Positions 1 to 7,587 of a DNA stretch of 16,994 nt are shown here, one piece after another. A program made the translations under genes and the position numbers. The notes beneath the pieces are model-generated. The model did no database searches and had not been told where the DNA came from. It was given only the letters and a program-made list of their open reading frames with translations. The stretch spans positions 1 to 16,994 of the forward strand of contig JALLAP010000189.1 of NCBI GenBank assembly GCA_036939355.1, given 5' to 3'. The stretch comes from Thalassiosira profunda. Taxonomy: Eukaryota; Bacillariophyta; Thalassiosirophyceae; Thalassiosirales; Thalassiosiraceae. Position 1 is the first letter of the stretch. Each line of letters opens with the position of its first letter.

Positions 1-347
1 GGGGGCTTCGCGGGGCCGGGCTCCTCGCCCTCGGGGGCGGGAGCGGCGTCGTCCTGGGCGGGGGCGTCCTCGGGAGGGGGCTTCGCATCGCCCGGGCCCG
101 ACGCCGCGGGGCCCTCGGCGGCCTCGGGGGCGGTCGCTGCCGGAGTTGCGCCCTCGCCGCCGCCACGGAGGACGGCCGGGGGGGCCTCGCGGGGCGGCCG
201 TGCGTCTGCATGGTTTGCAAAACAGAAGCAGGGAGGTCGGTGCACAAGACGTGAGCGTGAGATGCGAACGTGAAGTTCATCCTTCGCCAGAGCCGAGCAT
301 CACTCACCTTCGGGAGGCGCCTCCGCCCGCGGGGGCTGCGACGCCAT
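1..347 (-). CDS. Ala/Pro/Glu-rich protein, 5' part (partial, off left edge)
   Basis: Partial gene read on the minus strand. Exon 1 (347 to 308) encodes MASQPPRAEAPPE plus one base. It ends at a perfect GTGAGTG donor (307 to 301). The intron runs 307 to 206 (102 nt) and ends in a pyrimidine-rich tract and ATGCAG. Exon 2 starts at 205, completes an Asp codon and stays open to base 1. Exon 2 is dominated by Ala, Pro, Gly and Glu/Asp (for example PPPEDAPAQDDAAPAPEGEE), with no predicted membrane segment or recognisable domain. The window's first 200 bases are very GC-rich, which explains both the composition and the open shadow frames. The splice sites and the shared frame across them are the main support. 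The product is unknown; such a region could be a disordered N-terminal extension of a larger protein lying left of the window. It is divergent from the DEP/DUF1769 gene. Confidence 0.5.
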
Positions 348-697
348 GGTCAGTTGCGGTGTTGGCGGGGGCTGATGGGGGCCGGGGAGGCTGTGCTGTT
401 GCAACAAGGTACGAGGTTGACCTGCAAAAAATGAGGCTGTTTTGGAGGCCCTCCTCCTTGCTTTTTCGCCTTGTACTGTCTGTTTGCTATGAGATGAACA
501 CTTGGTCAGTCAATTTTGGTCCGTTGGGGACGATCGATGGTGATTCTGAAAGCTGAGAATCAGACAAATTCAACGGTGTGATGATATCGGTCTGAAATCG
601 AAGTTGTGTGGGTGAAAAACGCGAGGGATAGTACCGGTTTAACCCTACGGAGGGCATATCAATTTGCCGGCGCGCCAAAAGTTTTCCATATATAGTG

Positions 698-732
698 AGT
701 TCCTACGTACGTAGGTACCAGTTCCTACGTAC
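698..732. repeat. 14-bp palindrome plus 13-bp direct repeat
   Basis: CCTACGTACGTAGG (702-715) is a perfect palindrome. AGTTCCTACGTAC occurs twice, at 698-710 and 720-732, so the palindrome overlaps the first direct repeat. A TATA-like stretch lies just before it (687-696). A related CTACGTAG palindrome occurs at 7670-7677, upstream of the 2OG oxygenase gene. Regulatory function is only a possibility. Confidence 0.6.
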
Positions 733-856
733 CAATGCAGATGGTGTCTCAAATCCTCGAGATCTCAGATCGATCTCACGCTCTTCCTGAAACCGTCTCC
801 CTTAATGGGCTGCCTTAATGCGAGTCCCCCACCCATAAAATCACATTCGAAACCTC

Positions 857-895
857 AACACAGCAATAGCCAAGTAGCAGGGCTATTGCTGTGTT
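857..895. repeat. Perfect 15-bp inverted repeat (hairpin)
   Basis: AACACAGCAATAGCC (857-871) is an exact reverse complement of 881-895, separated by a 9-nt loop (872-880). If transcribed from either strand it folds into an uninterrupted 15-bp stem. It lies inside the candidate MITE, so it may be an internal feature of that element. It could also be a small-RNA precursor or a cruciform; the sequence alone does not decide. Confidence 0.75.
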
Positions 896-1341
896 TTGGA
901 ACGGAGCAAAAATTCCCGGTAGAAGCCGAGCACTAAGACAGCCCATTTCACAAGTGCTCATTTCATAGCAAACAGACAGTATTGTATCTCTCTCTAGAGG
1001 AAAGCTGTTAGAAGCAAGAGGCGCGACAGCTGTGTTTCATAAAGTGTCTTGTGCGGTCTTGCATGACATAAATGGGATAATTTCAGCGGCACCGTACCTA
1101 CAAAAAAAGGAAGAAATAACCCTAGCCCTAACTGTGGCGAATCCAGGATAGTGAGGATAGCGAGAGAACTCAAAGAGGCGACGAGCGACGACGACGCCGA
1201 CGCCGCGCCTCTTCAACTCGGTGCAACAGAAGGAGATTTCACCAGAATGGTCGCCCGATAACACGAACCTGATGAACATAAGTGCGCACGCATGCATGCG
1301 ATAAGCCTCTCCTTCCACGAGAGACTGCTCATCCCGCAGCG

Positions 1342-3138
1342 ATGGTAATTGCACCGTCCCCTCCGGCTGCTGTCGGAATCGACGACGCGTCCCAAATCAG
1401 CCTCCCCAGCGCCCTCTCTCCGCTGAGCTTCCCGCGGGCCCTCGCCCTCGCCCGACGGATGCGCGAGGAGCTCCGGTCGCACACCAAGGATCGAAAATGG
1501 CGGTTCAAGTCCTACGCCGATTGCTTCACGGCCTCCCATGCCATAAATTGGGCACTGGAAAATGTAAGCGCGGAGGAAGCCATGGCCGTCAATAGGCTGA
1601 ACAAATTGGTGGAGTACGGTCTCCTCATGCACGTGGTCGACCACTCGAAGAGGTTTCGGGTGGGGGAGACGAGGACATTGTACTTCAGAATGGCGAGCGA
1701 TTCCATCCTGGACGCCGATGTTGCAATTGATTCGTCGCCCGGAAAGGGGACGCCCATTATCTCGGGATTGTTCTCAAGCGGCGTGGGGGCGTACGGATTG
1801 AACAGCCCCGAGTCTGTGCAACAGCAATTGGCAAACATCGATCACGTGTTGCAAGAGACGGTGAAGGAGTTGAACGACACGCGAGGAAAGTTGGAGATGG
1901 TGCATCAGGAGGTGCTTGGACTGGTGTCGCAGCAAATATTCACGTTCCTGATTATCTTCATCCTCTACGTCCTTATCATCTGCGTGGTGGTGCCTTCGTC
2001 GGGAATGGGATGGTTGGGTATTGTTGGATTAGCCCTGACAATGGGGGCGTCGACGCGGTATGGTTGGAGGTGTATTTCTCTTTGGAGCGACCTTGACTCC
2101 AGAACCGTGCCCCTGGAGACAGTCATCGTTGCCGACGACGACCGCAGCCTTGCGGAAAGCACTCTTGCGAGAGATCCCAAACCATTTGAGAGAAAGCCCC
2201 ACACATCATCGATCACATCGATCATATCCAAATCGATCAAATCCATGACGGGCGTCTCGGGGAGGGCTCTGATGCGGTCGAAACGCGCGGGAGAAAGGCC
2301 GCTGGTGTTCATGAGGGATGCATACTCTCTTCCAGATGCGAAAACGTGGGTGCACCGGCCCTTGATGATATGCGCAAATGCTGCACCGTGTCCAGACCTT
2401 AAAGTTCCGGACTATGGCTTAGATGCATGCCCTCTCGGCGTGCCATTTCAGTTCTCTTCCGACCTGTTCGAAGGCACGTGTCTCATACGTTTGAAGGGAA
2501 GCAACAGTGACAATCCAGAGGGAGACGCAGAATACTTCAATGGCAGGAAACGAATCTTTCAAAGCGTTGTCCAGGGCCGTTTCAAAGAGGAGGTGCCGGT
2601 TTCGGATGTAACAACTGGGCACGAATTCACGCGGCCGCTGAAGAATCTGCCGCATCCGTTCATACTGAGAACGGCAACCGCGTTCATTGGGAAAGTCAGC
2701 CCGGGGGCAAACATTGTTGTTCACACCGACCAACCCTTTGTGGAAGTGACCCTCTGCGCTTCCTCGCAGATTGTAAGAGGCGACGAGCCTGGGAACGAGC
2801 CAAACATTACGTGCAAAAATATCGTGGAAGATTGCTCCATCTTTGGAGGCGTCTTTGCCAAGGGCAACGTGCCGGCCTCTCGCCGGAAGCGATTCTTCGC
2901 CAACTCTGCGAAATGCAAGGGCTACACTTTTGATACGGAGACAGTGTACACGTTCGAGTTCTACCAGAACTTATTTGATGCGCAGTCCTACTCGCTGGAT
3001 CTTGGCTTTGCAAAGATTGGTTGCTCCAGCGTACTCAACGGACAGCCAATACAATGGCTGGGCAAAACGAGGGACGGCAGATATCTGTGGTCGTTCCAGA
3101 TCTGGAACGAGAAATTGCTGGCCAACAGGACTCCATAA
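1342..3138 (+). CDS. DEP domain / membrane-anchored DUF1769-like protein
   Basis: Single-exon gene, 598 aa. The start is the ATG at 1342; the frame continues upstream to 1282 but only with a GTG. A DEP-like winged-helix domain spans about residues 40-117 (helices around RFKSYADCFTASHAINWAL, ending in VGETRTLYFRM). Next comes a probable coiled coil (about 157-195), then one strongly hydrophobic segment (about 199-217) and a second weaker one (about 223-240), suggesting a membrane hairpin. A Ser/Lys-rich linker leads to a C-terminal region (about 375-592) that resembles DUF1769. Visible signatures there are GRKRIFQSVVQGRFKE, FYQNLFDAQSYSLDLG and TRDGRYLWSFQIWNEKLL. DEP domains commonly bind membranes or signalling partners; the role of DUF1769 is not established. 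The stop lies 32 bp from the stop of convergent DPH2. The DUF1769 label is from memory of the family pattern, so moderately sure. Confidence 0.85.
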   Translation: MVIAPSPPAAVGIDDASQISLPSALSPLSFPRALALARRMREELRSHTKDRKWRFKSYADCFTASHAINWALENVSAEEAMAVNRLNKLVEYGLLMHVVDHSKRFRVGETRTLYFRMASDSILDADVAIDSSPGKGTPIISGLFSSGVGAYGLNSPESVQQQLANIDHVLQETVKELNDTRGKLEMVHQEVLGLVSQQIFTFLIIFILYVLIICVVVPSSGMGWLGIVGLALTMGASTRYGWRCISLWSDLDSRTVPLETVIVADDDRSLAESTLARDPKPFERKPHTSSITSIISKSIKSMTGVSGRALMRSKRAGERPLVFMRDAYSLPDAKTWVHRPLMICANAAPCPDLKVPDYGLDACPLGVPFQFSSDLFEGTCLIRLKGSNSDNPEGDAEYFNGRKRIFQSVVQGRFKEEVPVSDVTTGHEFTRPLKNLPHPFILRTATAFIGKVSPGANIVVHTDQPFVEVTLCASSQIVRGDEPGNEPNITCKNIVEDCSIFGGVFAKGNVPASRRKRFFANSAKCKGYTFDTETVYTFEFYQNLFDAQSYSLDLGFAKIGCSSVLNGQPIQWLGKTRDGRYLWSFQIWNEKLLANRTP

Positions 3139-3170
3139 GAGAACGGTCTCTGCCATTGCTCTATCAACTC

Positions 3171-5336
3171 TCAGAGCTTCTCGCCGTAATTGGAAGCTAT
3201 CCCAACCTGCCCTTTCACGGCCGCCTTCACCTCAGTCTCGCCCACGTTGGCCTCCAGTCCTCTGTACTCCCGCTGTTTCAGGAACTCGGCTGCCTCGCTT
3301 CGATACTCGATCAACTTCCCCTGCCCTGGCAGCGCCTCGAGATCCTGCTTGGTCTTCGATATAGTTTTGGATTGCTCGTACTTTCCGGATATCATTGAGA
3401 AGAACGGTTCGTCGTCGCTGCTGCCCTCCTCGACGTTTCCCGCAACCCCCAGTGGATTGATGCCACCATCTTGCGCACCACATACGCCCTCCTCGCCGTC
3501 CACAATCCCATCTTCCTTGTCCCACCGCATCACGTCGCCGAAATCGCACGAATACCTCCCGTCCCACTCCCGAAATCCCAGCGCCACGTCCAGCTCCAAC
3601 GGCGTCAACACTGGCATCAGCATCTCCTCCCTTTCCATCCTCCAAAACTTGGCGATGCTTTCCTGGCACGCGATCAAGACGAAGCAGTCGATCTCGGCGA
3701 AGTTGGTGAGCTTGGAAGCTGAGGAGGAGAGCTTGCCGACGGCAAAGGTGTACGCAGTACGCCCGGTAGATTGAATTCGCTTTCTTGTCCGCGATAGGAG
3801 CTTGCGAAAGGAGTAGGAGTTGGAGGTGGTCCCAATGAGAATGGCAATTGTGGTGGCCAACTTGGCCTTGTTCAGCAGGAAATATCTCCTTCGAAGGGTT
3901 CTCGATAATGCGGTGGATAGTGATGTAGAGTTGGTGGGCGACAGCGGCGCGTTGAGCACGTCGGTATTCAGACTGCAGTGGATGGGCGAGTAGGACCAGG
4001 TGGAAGGCGGGCCATCCGGGGCGTTGCACCGCAGCAATATGTGGAGGAGCCTTGTGGGGGCATTGCTTTCGTATGACTCGATGTTCAAGTCGTCGCCGAT
4101 GTAGAGAACAGTGCACTGGCTGAGTTCCAGCTCGTTGGGTATTTCGAGGCCGCCGATCGTTCGTGGGATGTGTTGCTCCTCGATCTTTTGAAGGTTTGTT
4201 GCGTCGTCGTCTTTTGTTGTCCCCGCATGTTTGGCATCGTTGGCACTGCATGCGTCATCTCCAGATTCATCGCAGCATAAAGTGTCCTTTGCGCAGCAAG
4301 ATTGGCTCGATTGTTCCTCTGTGCCCGAGGCGCAGCATGCATTTGATGGTGACGCCACTGCACTCTCAGAGCTGCAAGCTCCGGCGCCGCATCCTCCACT
4401 CCCGCAACTCTGTGCACCCAATCTGTTCACGCTCAACTGCTGCTTTGGTATCGCTCCCAACACAACGTCCACCTTCCCTGTTGCCTCCAGCATTTGCGTC
4501 AGCTCTTTCATCGCGTGGTGGTACCTCACGTCGTACAACACCAGAAGCTTCTTTCGCTTGGCACTGTCCTCCATGCTCATTTGCGCCATTGCCTCTTCTA
4601 CCTGCTTACTCCCATTCCCTCCTCCGTCAATCTCTTTGGATATCAAATCAGCGCACTCCTTCCAAACACTCCCATCACCGACGTCCGACACCCCAAACGC
4701 ATACACCACCGGCACGCTCTCGGTGGGGGCCAAACACGCATGGCCATAATGCACGATCAAATTGGCATTCAAGTGGTTGGCCGACACCTCGTCGGGACAG
4801 CACGCCCCGTAGGTGGTGTCGCCCAGCACGAATATCAGCGGGGGCCGGGCGAGGTGTTGCTCCAGCTGGGGTTCGGCTTCCTCGTCCAACTGGGCGGGCG
4901 AGGGGAGCAGTTTCTGTTTGTAGGCGTCGGATATGGCGGACTCCATCAGCCACGATACCTCGGGGGCGTCGGCGAGCAGCTCGTCGGGGAATTGGAGGGC
5001 GACGCGGCAGAGGAAGCCGTCGTCCTCTTCTTTTGCACCACTGCCTTTCTGCCCATCAGCAGCCTCTCCACTGCCAGCTTCCTCTGATGTGTCTCCATCG
5101 CCCAGGCTTGCAGTTGCAGAAACCAGCCTAAACAATCGACCCCGCAATGTATTTGACGACCAGTCCAGCTTCTCCACCGCTTCTTTGGCCACGCGGTCGG
5201 CCTCGTAGTACACGTCCAGAGGCACGGAGCCGCGGGCCGAGGGCGACACATCACGAGCGTCGGACGCGGCTGCCGGCGGCGCCGCATCGCCAAAGACGCG
5301 GCTGCCGTCGTCGAACATGATCCGCGGGGGCGCCAT
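3171..5336 (-). CDS. DPH2: 2-(3-amino-3-carboxypropyl)histidine synthase subunit 2 (DPH2)
   Basis: Intronless, 721 aa. DPH2 partners DPH1 in the first step of diphthamide synthesis on eEF2 in the cytosol, using S-adenosylmethionine and Fe-S clusters. Family landmarks are VALQFPDELL (112-121), LGDTTYGACCPDEVSANHLN (171-190) with Cys179/Cys180, VHYGHACLAPTESVPVVY (195-212) with Cys201, CQES (557-560) and TPLELDVALGFREWDGRY (578-595). The C-terminal KQREYRGLE is the typical DPH2 tail. The start at 5336 was chosen over the ATG at 5489 because the extra 51 residues are low-complexity and overlap the promoter space shared with the divergent MEKHLA gene. The protein is long for the family because of acidic or low-complexity insertions, notably a Cys-rich segment at residues 311-363 (ten Cys, four of the clusters being CC or CGSGGC types). 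Identification is firm; the role of the insert is unknown. Confidence 0.93.
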   Translation of the reverse strand: MAPPRIMFDDGSRVFGDAAPPAAASDARDVSPSARGSVPLDVYYEADRVAKEAVEKLDWSSNTLRGRLFRLVSATASLGDGDTSEEAGSGEAADGQKGSGAKEEDDGFLCRVALQFPDELLADAPEVSWLMESAISDAYKQKLLPSPAQLDEEAEPQLEQHLARPPLIFVLGDTTYGACCPDEVSANHLNANLIVHYGHACLAPTESVPVVYAFGVSDVGDGSVWKECADLISKEIDGGGNGSKQVEEAMAQMSMEDSAKRKKLLVLYDVRYHHAMKELTQMLEATGKVDVVLGAIPKQQLSVNRLGAQSCGSGGCGAGACSSESAVASPSNACCASGTEEQSSQSCCAKDTLCCDESGDDACSANDAKHAGTTKDDDATNLQKIEEQHIPRTIGGLEIPNELELSQCTVLYIGDDLNIESYESNAPTRLLHILLRCNAPDGPPSTWSYSPIHCSLNTDVLNAPLSPTNSTSLSTALSRTLRRRYFLLNKAKLATTIAILIGTTSNSYSFRKLLSRTRKRIQSTGRTAYTFAVGKLSSSASKLTNFAEIDCFVLIACQESIAKFWRMEREEMLMPVLTPLELDVALGFREWDGRYSCDFGDVMRWDKEDGIVDGEEGVCGAQDGGINPLGVAGNVEEGSSDDEPFFSMISGKYEQSKTISKTKQDLEALPGQGKLIEYRSEAAEFLKQREYRGLEANVGETEVKAAVKGQVGIASNYGEKL

Positions 5337-5557
5337 AGCCGGATGGTTGCAGTGGGGGGCCGGCGTGGAGGCTCCGACGGATGGGGGTGCGCGTTGTCTC
5401 CTGCGGGGCGAGGGCAAGAGGGGTGTGAGAAATGAGTGGACGCGCGAGGTTTGGCGGACGAGCAAATCCGCTGCCCCTCGCCCGCCCAAAATTCATCAGC
5501 GGCTGCCGCGGCACTCCGGCGCTCCTCCACCCTTTGCTGCCGACGATATCAGCAGCC
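5337..5557. promoter_or_regulatory. Probable shared divergent promoter DPH2 / MEKHLA gene
   Basis: Only 221 bp separate the DPH2 start codon (5336, minus) from the preferred MEKHLA start (5558, plus). Both genes must be driven from this interval or from within each other's 5' ends. No clear TATA box is seen. If the alternative MEKHLA ATG at 5432 is used, only 95 bp remain. Confidence 0.5.
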
Positions 5558-6325
5558 ATGAGCTGTCATCGTCTCCTCTCGCTCCTCTTAATGGCGATGG
5601 GCCCCGCCGTCGCCTCGACATTCGCCAGCATTCGGCCTCCATCGGCCATCAGCTCATTGCAACATCTACCCGTGCTCGCAGCCAAGACGAGAAGCGATGA
5701 TGCGTTGACGCTGCCACCTCACTTCACCTCGCCATCCACATTGGACTGGTTGCAGAAGATGGCGGCCTCCTACAAACTTGAACGCGGAGAAGAGCTATTG
5801 GACGTCATACTCAGGGAAAGCACTGCCGTCTCATCTTCAGATGACACATCACATGCACCAAACAATCTGGCAATTCTAATGGCCACCACAAACCTCCCTA
5901 TCGCCGCCCATGACTTCCTTCGGGATCCTTCCGGGGACGCAATATACTGTTACGGCAACCTCGCCTTCCTGGACGGATTTGGATACTCATGGGACGAGTT
6001 TATCGAGCTTCCCAGTCGAAAGTGCGTGACGGAGGAGGAGGTGGCCGAGCGGCAGAGGTTGCTGGACGCGGTGAAGGCCAACGCGATGAATACGGAGAGT
6101 AGTGAGAGGGGTGGATATTCAGCATCAGACTACGACAACCTCGTAAGAATTCGGAAGGATGGGGGGAGGATACTTCTCCGAGGAATAAATCTTTGGAATG
6201 TATACGACATTTCTCCGGAGGATTCATCTGAGGCAACGCGGGCTGCGATCGAGAGCGGCGAAATAAATGCGATCGGCCAAGCGGTGTGGATACGCCACGT
6301 CGACTATTTGGAGAACTCGCCCTGA
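5558..6325 (+). CDS. MEKHLA-domain protein with N-terminal signal
   Basis: 255 aa from the ATG at 5558. The N-terminus MSCHRLLSLLLMAMGPAVAS looks like a cleavable ER signal peptide, and the following Ser/Pro/Arg stretch could be a second-stage transit peptide for a complex plastid (inference). The frame is open back to an ATG at 5432 whose extra 42 residues are Arg-rich and could instead be an organelle presequence; 5558 is preferred because it exposes the signal peptide and has G at -3. Residues about 108-248 match the MEKHLA (PAS-like) fold: YGNLAFLDGFGYSWDEFIEL, PSRKCVTEEEVAERQRLL, LVRIRKDGGRILLRGINLWN and IGQAVWIRHVDYL. MEKHLA occurs alone in algae and bacteria and at the C-terminus of plant HD-ZIP III factors; its ligand is not established. 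The stop lies 18 bp from the stop of the M8 fragment on the other strand. Confidence 0.8.
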   Translation: MSCHRLLSLLLMAMGPAVASTFASIRPPSAISSLQHLPVLAAKTRSDDALTLPPHFTSPSTLDWLQKMAASYKLERGEELLDVILRESTAVSSSDDTSHAPNNLAILMATTNLPIAAHDFLRDPSGDAIYCYGNLAFLDGFGYSWDEFIELPSRKCVTEEEVAERQRLLDAVKANAMNTESSERGGYSASDYDNLVRIRKDGGRILLRGINLWNVYDISPEDSSEATRAAIESGEINAIGQAVWIRHVDYLENSP

Positions 6326-6343
6326 ATTATAGTCCAATTGGGA

Positions 6344-6637
6344 TCAGCTCTCCCAGCACCCTTCCGTCCGATCGAAGGGGCTGTCGCAGATGCACTCGGG
6401 CACTTCCCTGCAATAATCGCACCTACCCTTTCCTAAGCAGTTGGACGGGCAGACCAGATCAGGACATACGGCCGCTAATCTTGGGCACAAAATCGAGTAG
6501 CCGGCTTCGACGTTGATCACCTGCCCGTGATGCGAACAATAGAACGTCATTCCATTGACGACCACGCTCAATGTTTTGTCGGATGGATTGCACACAGTCT
6601 CCAAGCAGACGGGGACGTTCGCGGGCCATGGTGGAGG
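6344..6637 (-). pseudogene. C-terminal fragment of a leishmanolysin-like (M8) metallopeptidase
   Basis: The minus-strand frame is open from 6637 (just after an in-frame TGA at 6640-6638) to a stop at 6346-6344. It reads VPVCLETVCNPSDKTLSVVV, then GYSILCPRLAAVCPDLVCPS, then an EGF-like Cys cluster NCLGKGRCDYCREVPECIC ending in DRTEGCWES. This Cys-rich arrangement resembles the far C-terminus of leishmanolysin-family (peptidase M8) proteins of protists. The catalytic HExxH zinc region and all upstream domains are absent from the window on this strand, so the fragment cannot encode a peptidase by itself. It could be the last exon of a chimeric gene with the segment upstream (6568-7511), but no GT-AG intron checked restores frame across the junction. 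Most likely a decapitated gene remnant or an assembly join. Confidence 0.5.
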
Positions 6638-7511
6638 TCACGAGAAGTGTTTCTCCGCGGCCCTTTTCTCCTCGTGCCATTGACCGACGTGTCGAACAGC
6701 ACCCATTCATCGATATCCTCGTCCTCCTTTCCCAAATCCATCTCGGCAGCCCGGCACGGAACAAAACTGTTCCAGCAATCAAACGTCGATTGCACGTCAT
6801 TGGCGTCAAACTCGTAGAAGGGTCGCACTATTGCCAATCTCGATATTCCCCGCTCCCGATCCGACGGCCGGTTCTTTTTGGGCTCAATTTGCAATTCTCT
6901 TATCTTCTCCAACACTTTCGCATTGCTCGTGGACGTGTAGTAAGACGACGTGATATACGGATGCCCATAGACAAAGTCAGATCTGGCACCAGACAATCCA
7001 TGAAGGGCTCGGATGGCGGGGGAGACGACATTTTGATACACTCGTTTGGAGGAGTGCATCACCAAAAGCACGAGGAGAAGGCGGAGTAGGAGCTGCACCG
7101 GACGCTTGTACCGGACCTCCCATAGTTTCGTCAGATCATTTTCTGTCTCTTCTGCGTAAATTGTGTGGTTGTCGTATGCGGCGCCGTCGCCCTCCTCGTC
7201 CTGCCGCTGCTGCCTCGGCAATAGATGAGGATCGTCAATATTGGACGTGCCACAGATGGCGGATCCCTCTTCCACCGCCGCCGCCGACGTTCGGGGCCCT
7301 CTGTTACTTCCTTGCCCTCGTCGAGGCAGCGCTGAATTATTCCGGAGTAGGGCGCCATCATTTTGGGACCAGCGGAGGCGGCGGCTCCGTTGGTGGCTGG
7401 GGCATCCTTTGCAGCACCACGTGAGGAGCCTCGGGCGAACACGACGGATAGGGGCGCCTCCTCAGGCGGCATCTCGTCGCCGCCGCGGAAACTGGCGCCA
7501 CTACGCCCCAT
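6568..7511 (-). CDS. Type II membrane protein, glycosyltransferase-like N-terminal part (truncated or chimeric)
   Basis: Proposed model: exon 7511 to 7308 from an ATG in good context (MGRSGASFRGGDEMPPEEAP), a 41-nt GT-AG intron (7307 to 7267), and a second exon from 7266. Joining them gives the frame-consistent DEGKEGSAICGTSN. A single membrane anchor (RPVQLLLRLLLVLLVMH) follows about 120 cytosolic residues, and a lumenal part contains SRLAIVRPFYEFDANDVQST and FDCWNSFVPCRAAEMD. These resemble the start of a protist Golgi glycosyltransferase family (recognised by pattern only). After about VLFDTSVNGT the frame degenerates into basic sequence and stops at 6570-6568, far short of a complete enzyme, while another frame takes over with an M8 C-terminus. 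The 41-nt intron is short for this genome, so a small indel is an alternative explanation for the frame change. Annotators might join everything from 6344 to 7511 as one gene. Confidence 0.4.
6625..6660. repeat. Short direct repeat, copy A (partner at 7588)
   Basis: GAGGTCACGAGAAGTG (6634-6649) recurs exactly at 7597-7612. Similarity extends left (GCC[A/G]TGGT[G/T], 6625-6633 against 7588-7596) and right through TTTCTCCG with an 8-base length difference. This copy sits exactly where the glycosyltransferase-like frame gives way to the M8-like frame. Confidence 0.65.
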
Positions 7512-7587
7512 GACTGACAGAGGCTGCTGTGAAGCAAGATGGGCGGCATGGGCGCGCTAGCGGGCCGGCGTAGTAGGCGAGGCGGCC

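Larger units (their letters stand above)
474..981. mobile_element. Candidate MITE-like element with 31-bp terminal inverted repeats
   Basis: The left arm 474-504 (TACTGTCTGTTTGCTATGA then a diverged inner part) and the right arm 951-981 are reverse complements over 31 bases with only two mismatches. The outermost 19 bases match perfectly. Both ends carry a terminal TA (474-475 and 980-981), which could be a Tc1/mariner-type TA target duplication. Alternatively the TTG trinucleotides just outside (471-473 and 982-984) could be a 3-bp duplication. The interior has no coding frame and contains further small palindromes. The size (about 500 bp), TIR length and intergenic position fit a non-autonomous DNA transposon, but only one copy is visible, so mobility is inference. 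Confidence 0.45.
348..1341. other. Intergenic region between divergent genes
   Basis: About 1 kb between the start codons of the Ala/Pro-rich gene (minus) and the DEP/DUF1769 gene (plus). No convincing coding sequence is seen; the short open frames here lack coding character. It holds a candidate MITE (474-981), a 15-bp hairpin (857-895), a 14-bp palindrome (702-715) and a TATA-like CCATATATAG at 687-696. Promoters for both flanking genes should lie in 348-473 and 982-1341. Confidence 0.6.

Noticed and set aside
542..561. GATTCT / AGAATC small hairpin
   Set aside because: A 6-bp stem is common by chance; not worth a feature on its own.
487..678. 63-aa minus-strand open frame in the intergenic region
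   Set aside because: Lies inside the candidate MITE, no homology or coding character; chance frame.
1117..1132. AACCCTAGCCCTAACT resembling telomeric CCCTAA repeats
   Set aside because: Only two imperfect units, not an array; no sign of a chromosome end.
4163..5131. 322-aa plus-strand frame opposite DPH2
   Set aside because: Shadow of the GC-rich DPH2 coding strand; low-complexity and without domains.
6459..6809. 116-aa minus-strand frame overlapping the composite locus, including ATG at 6632
   Set aside because: Arg-rich with no recognisable motif; the overlapping frames carry the glycosyltransferase-like and M8-like signals.
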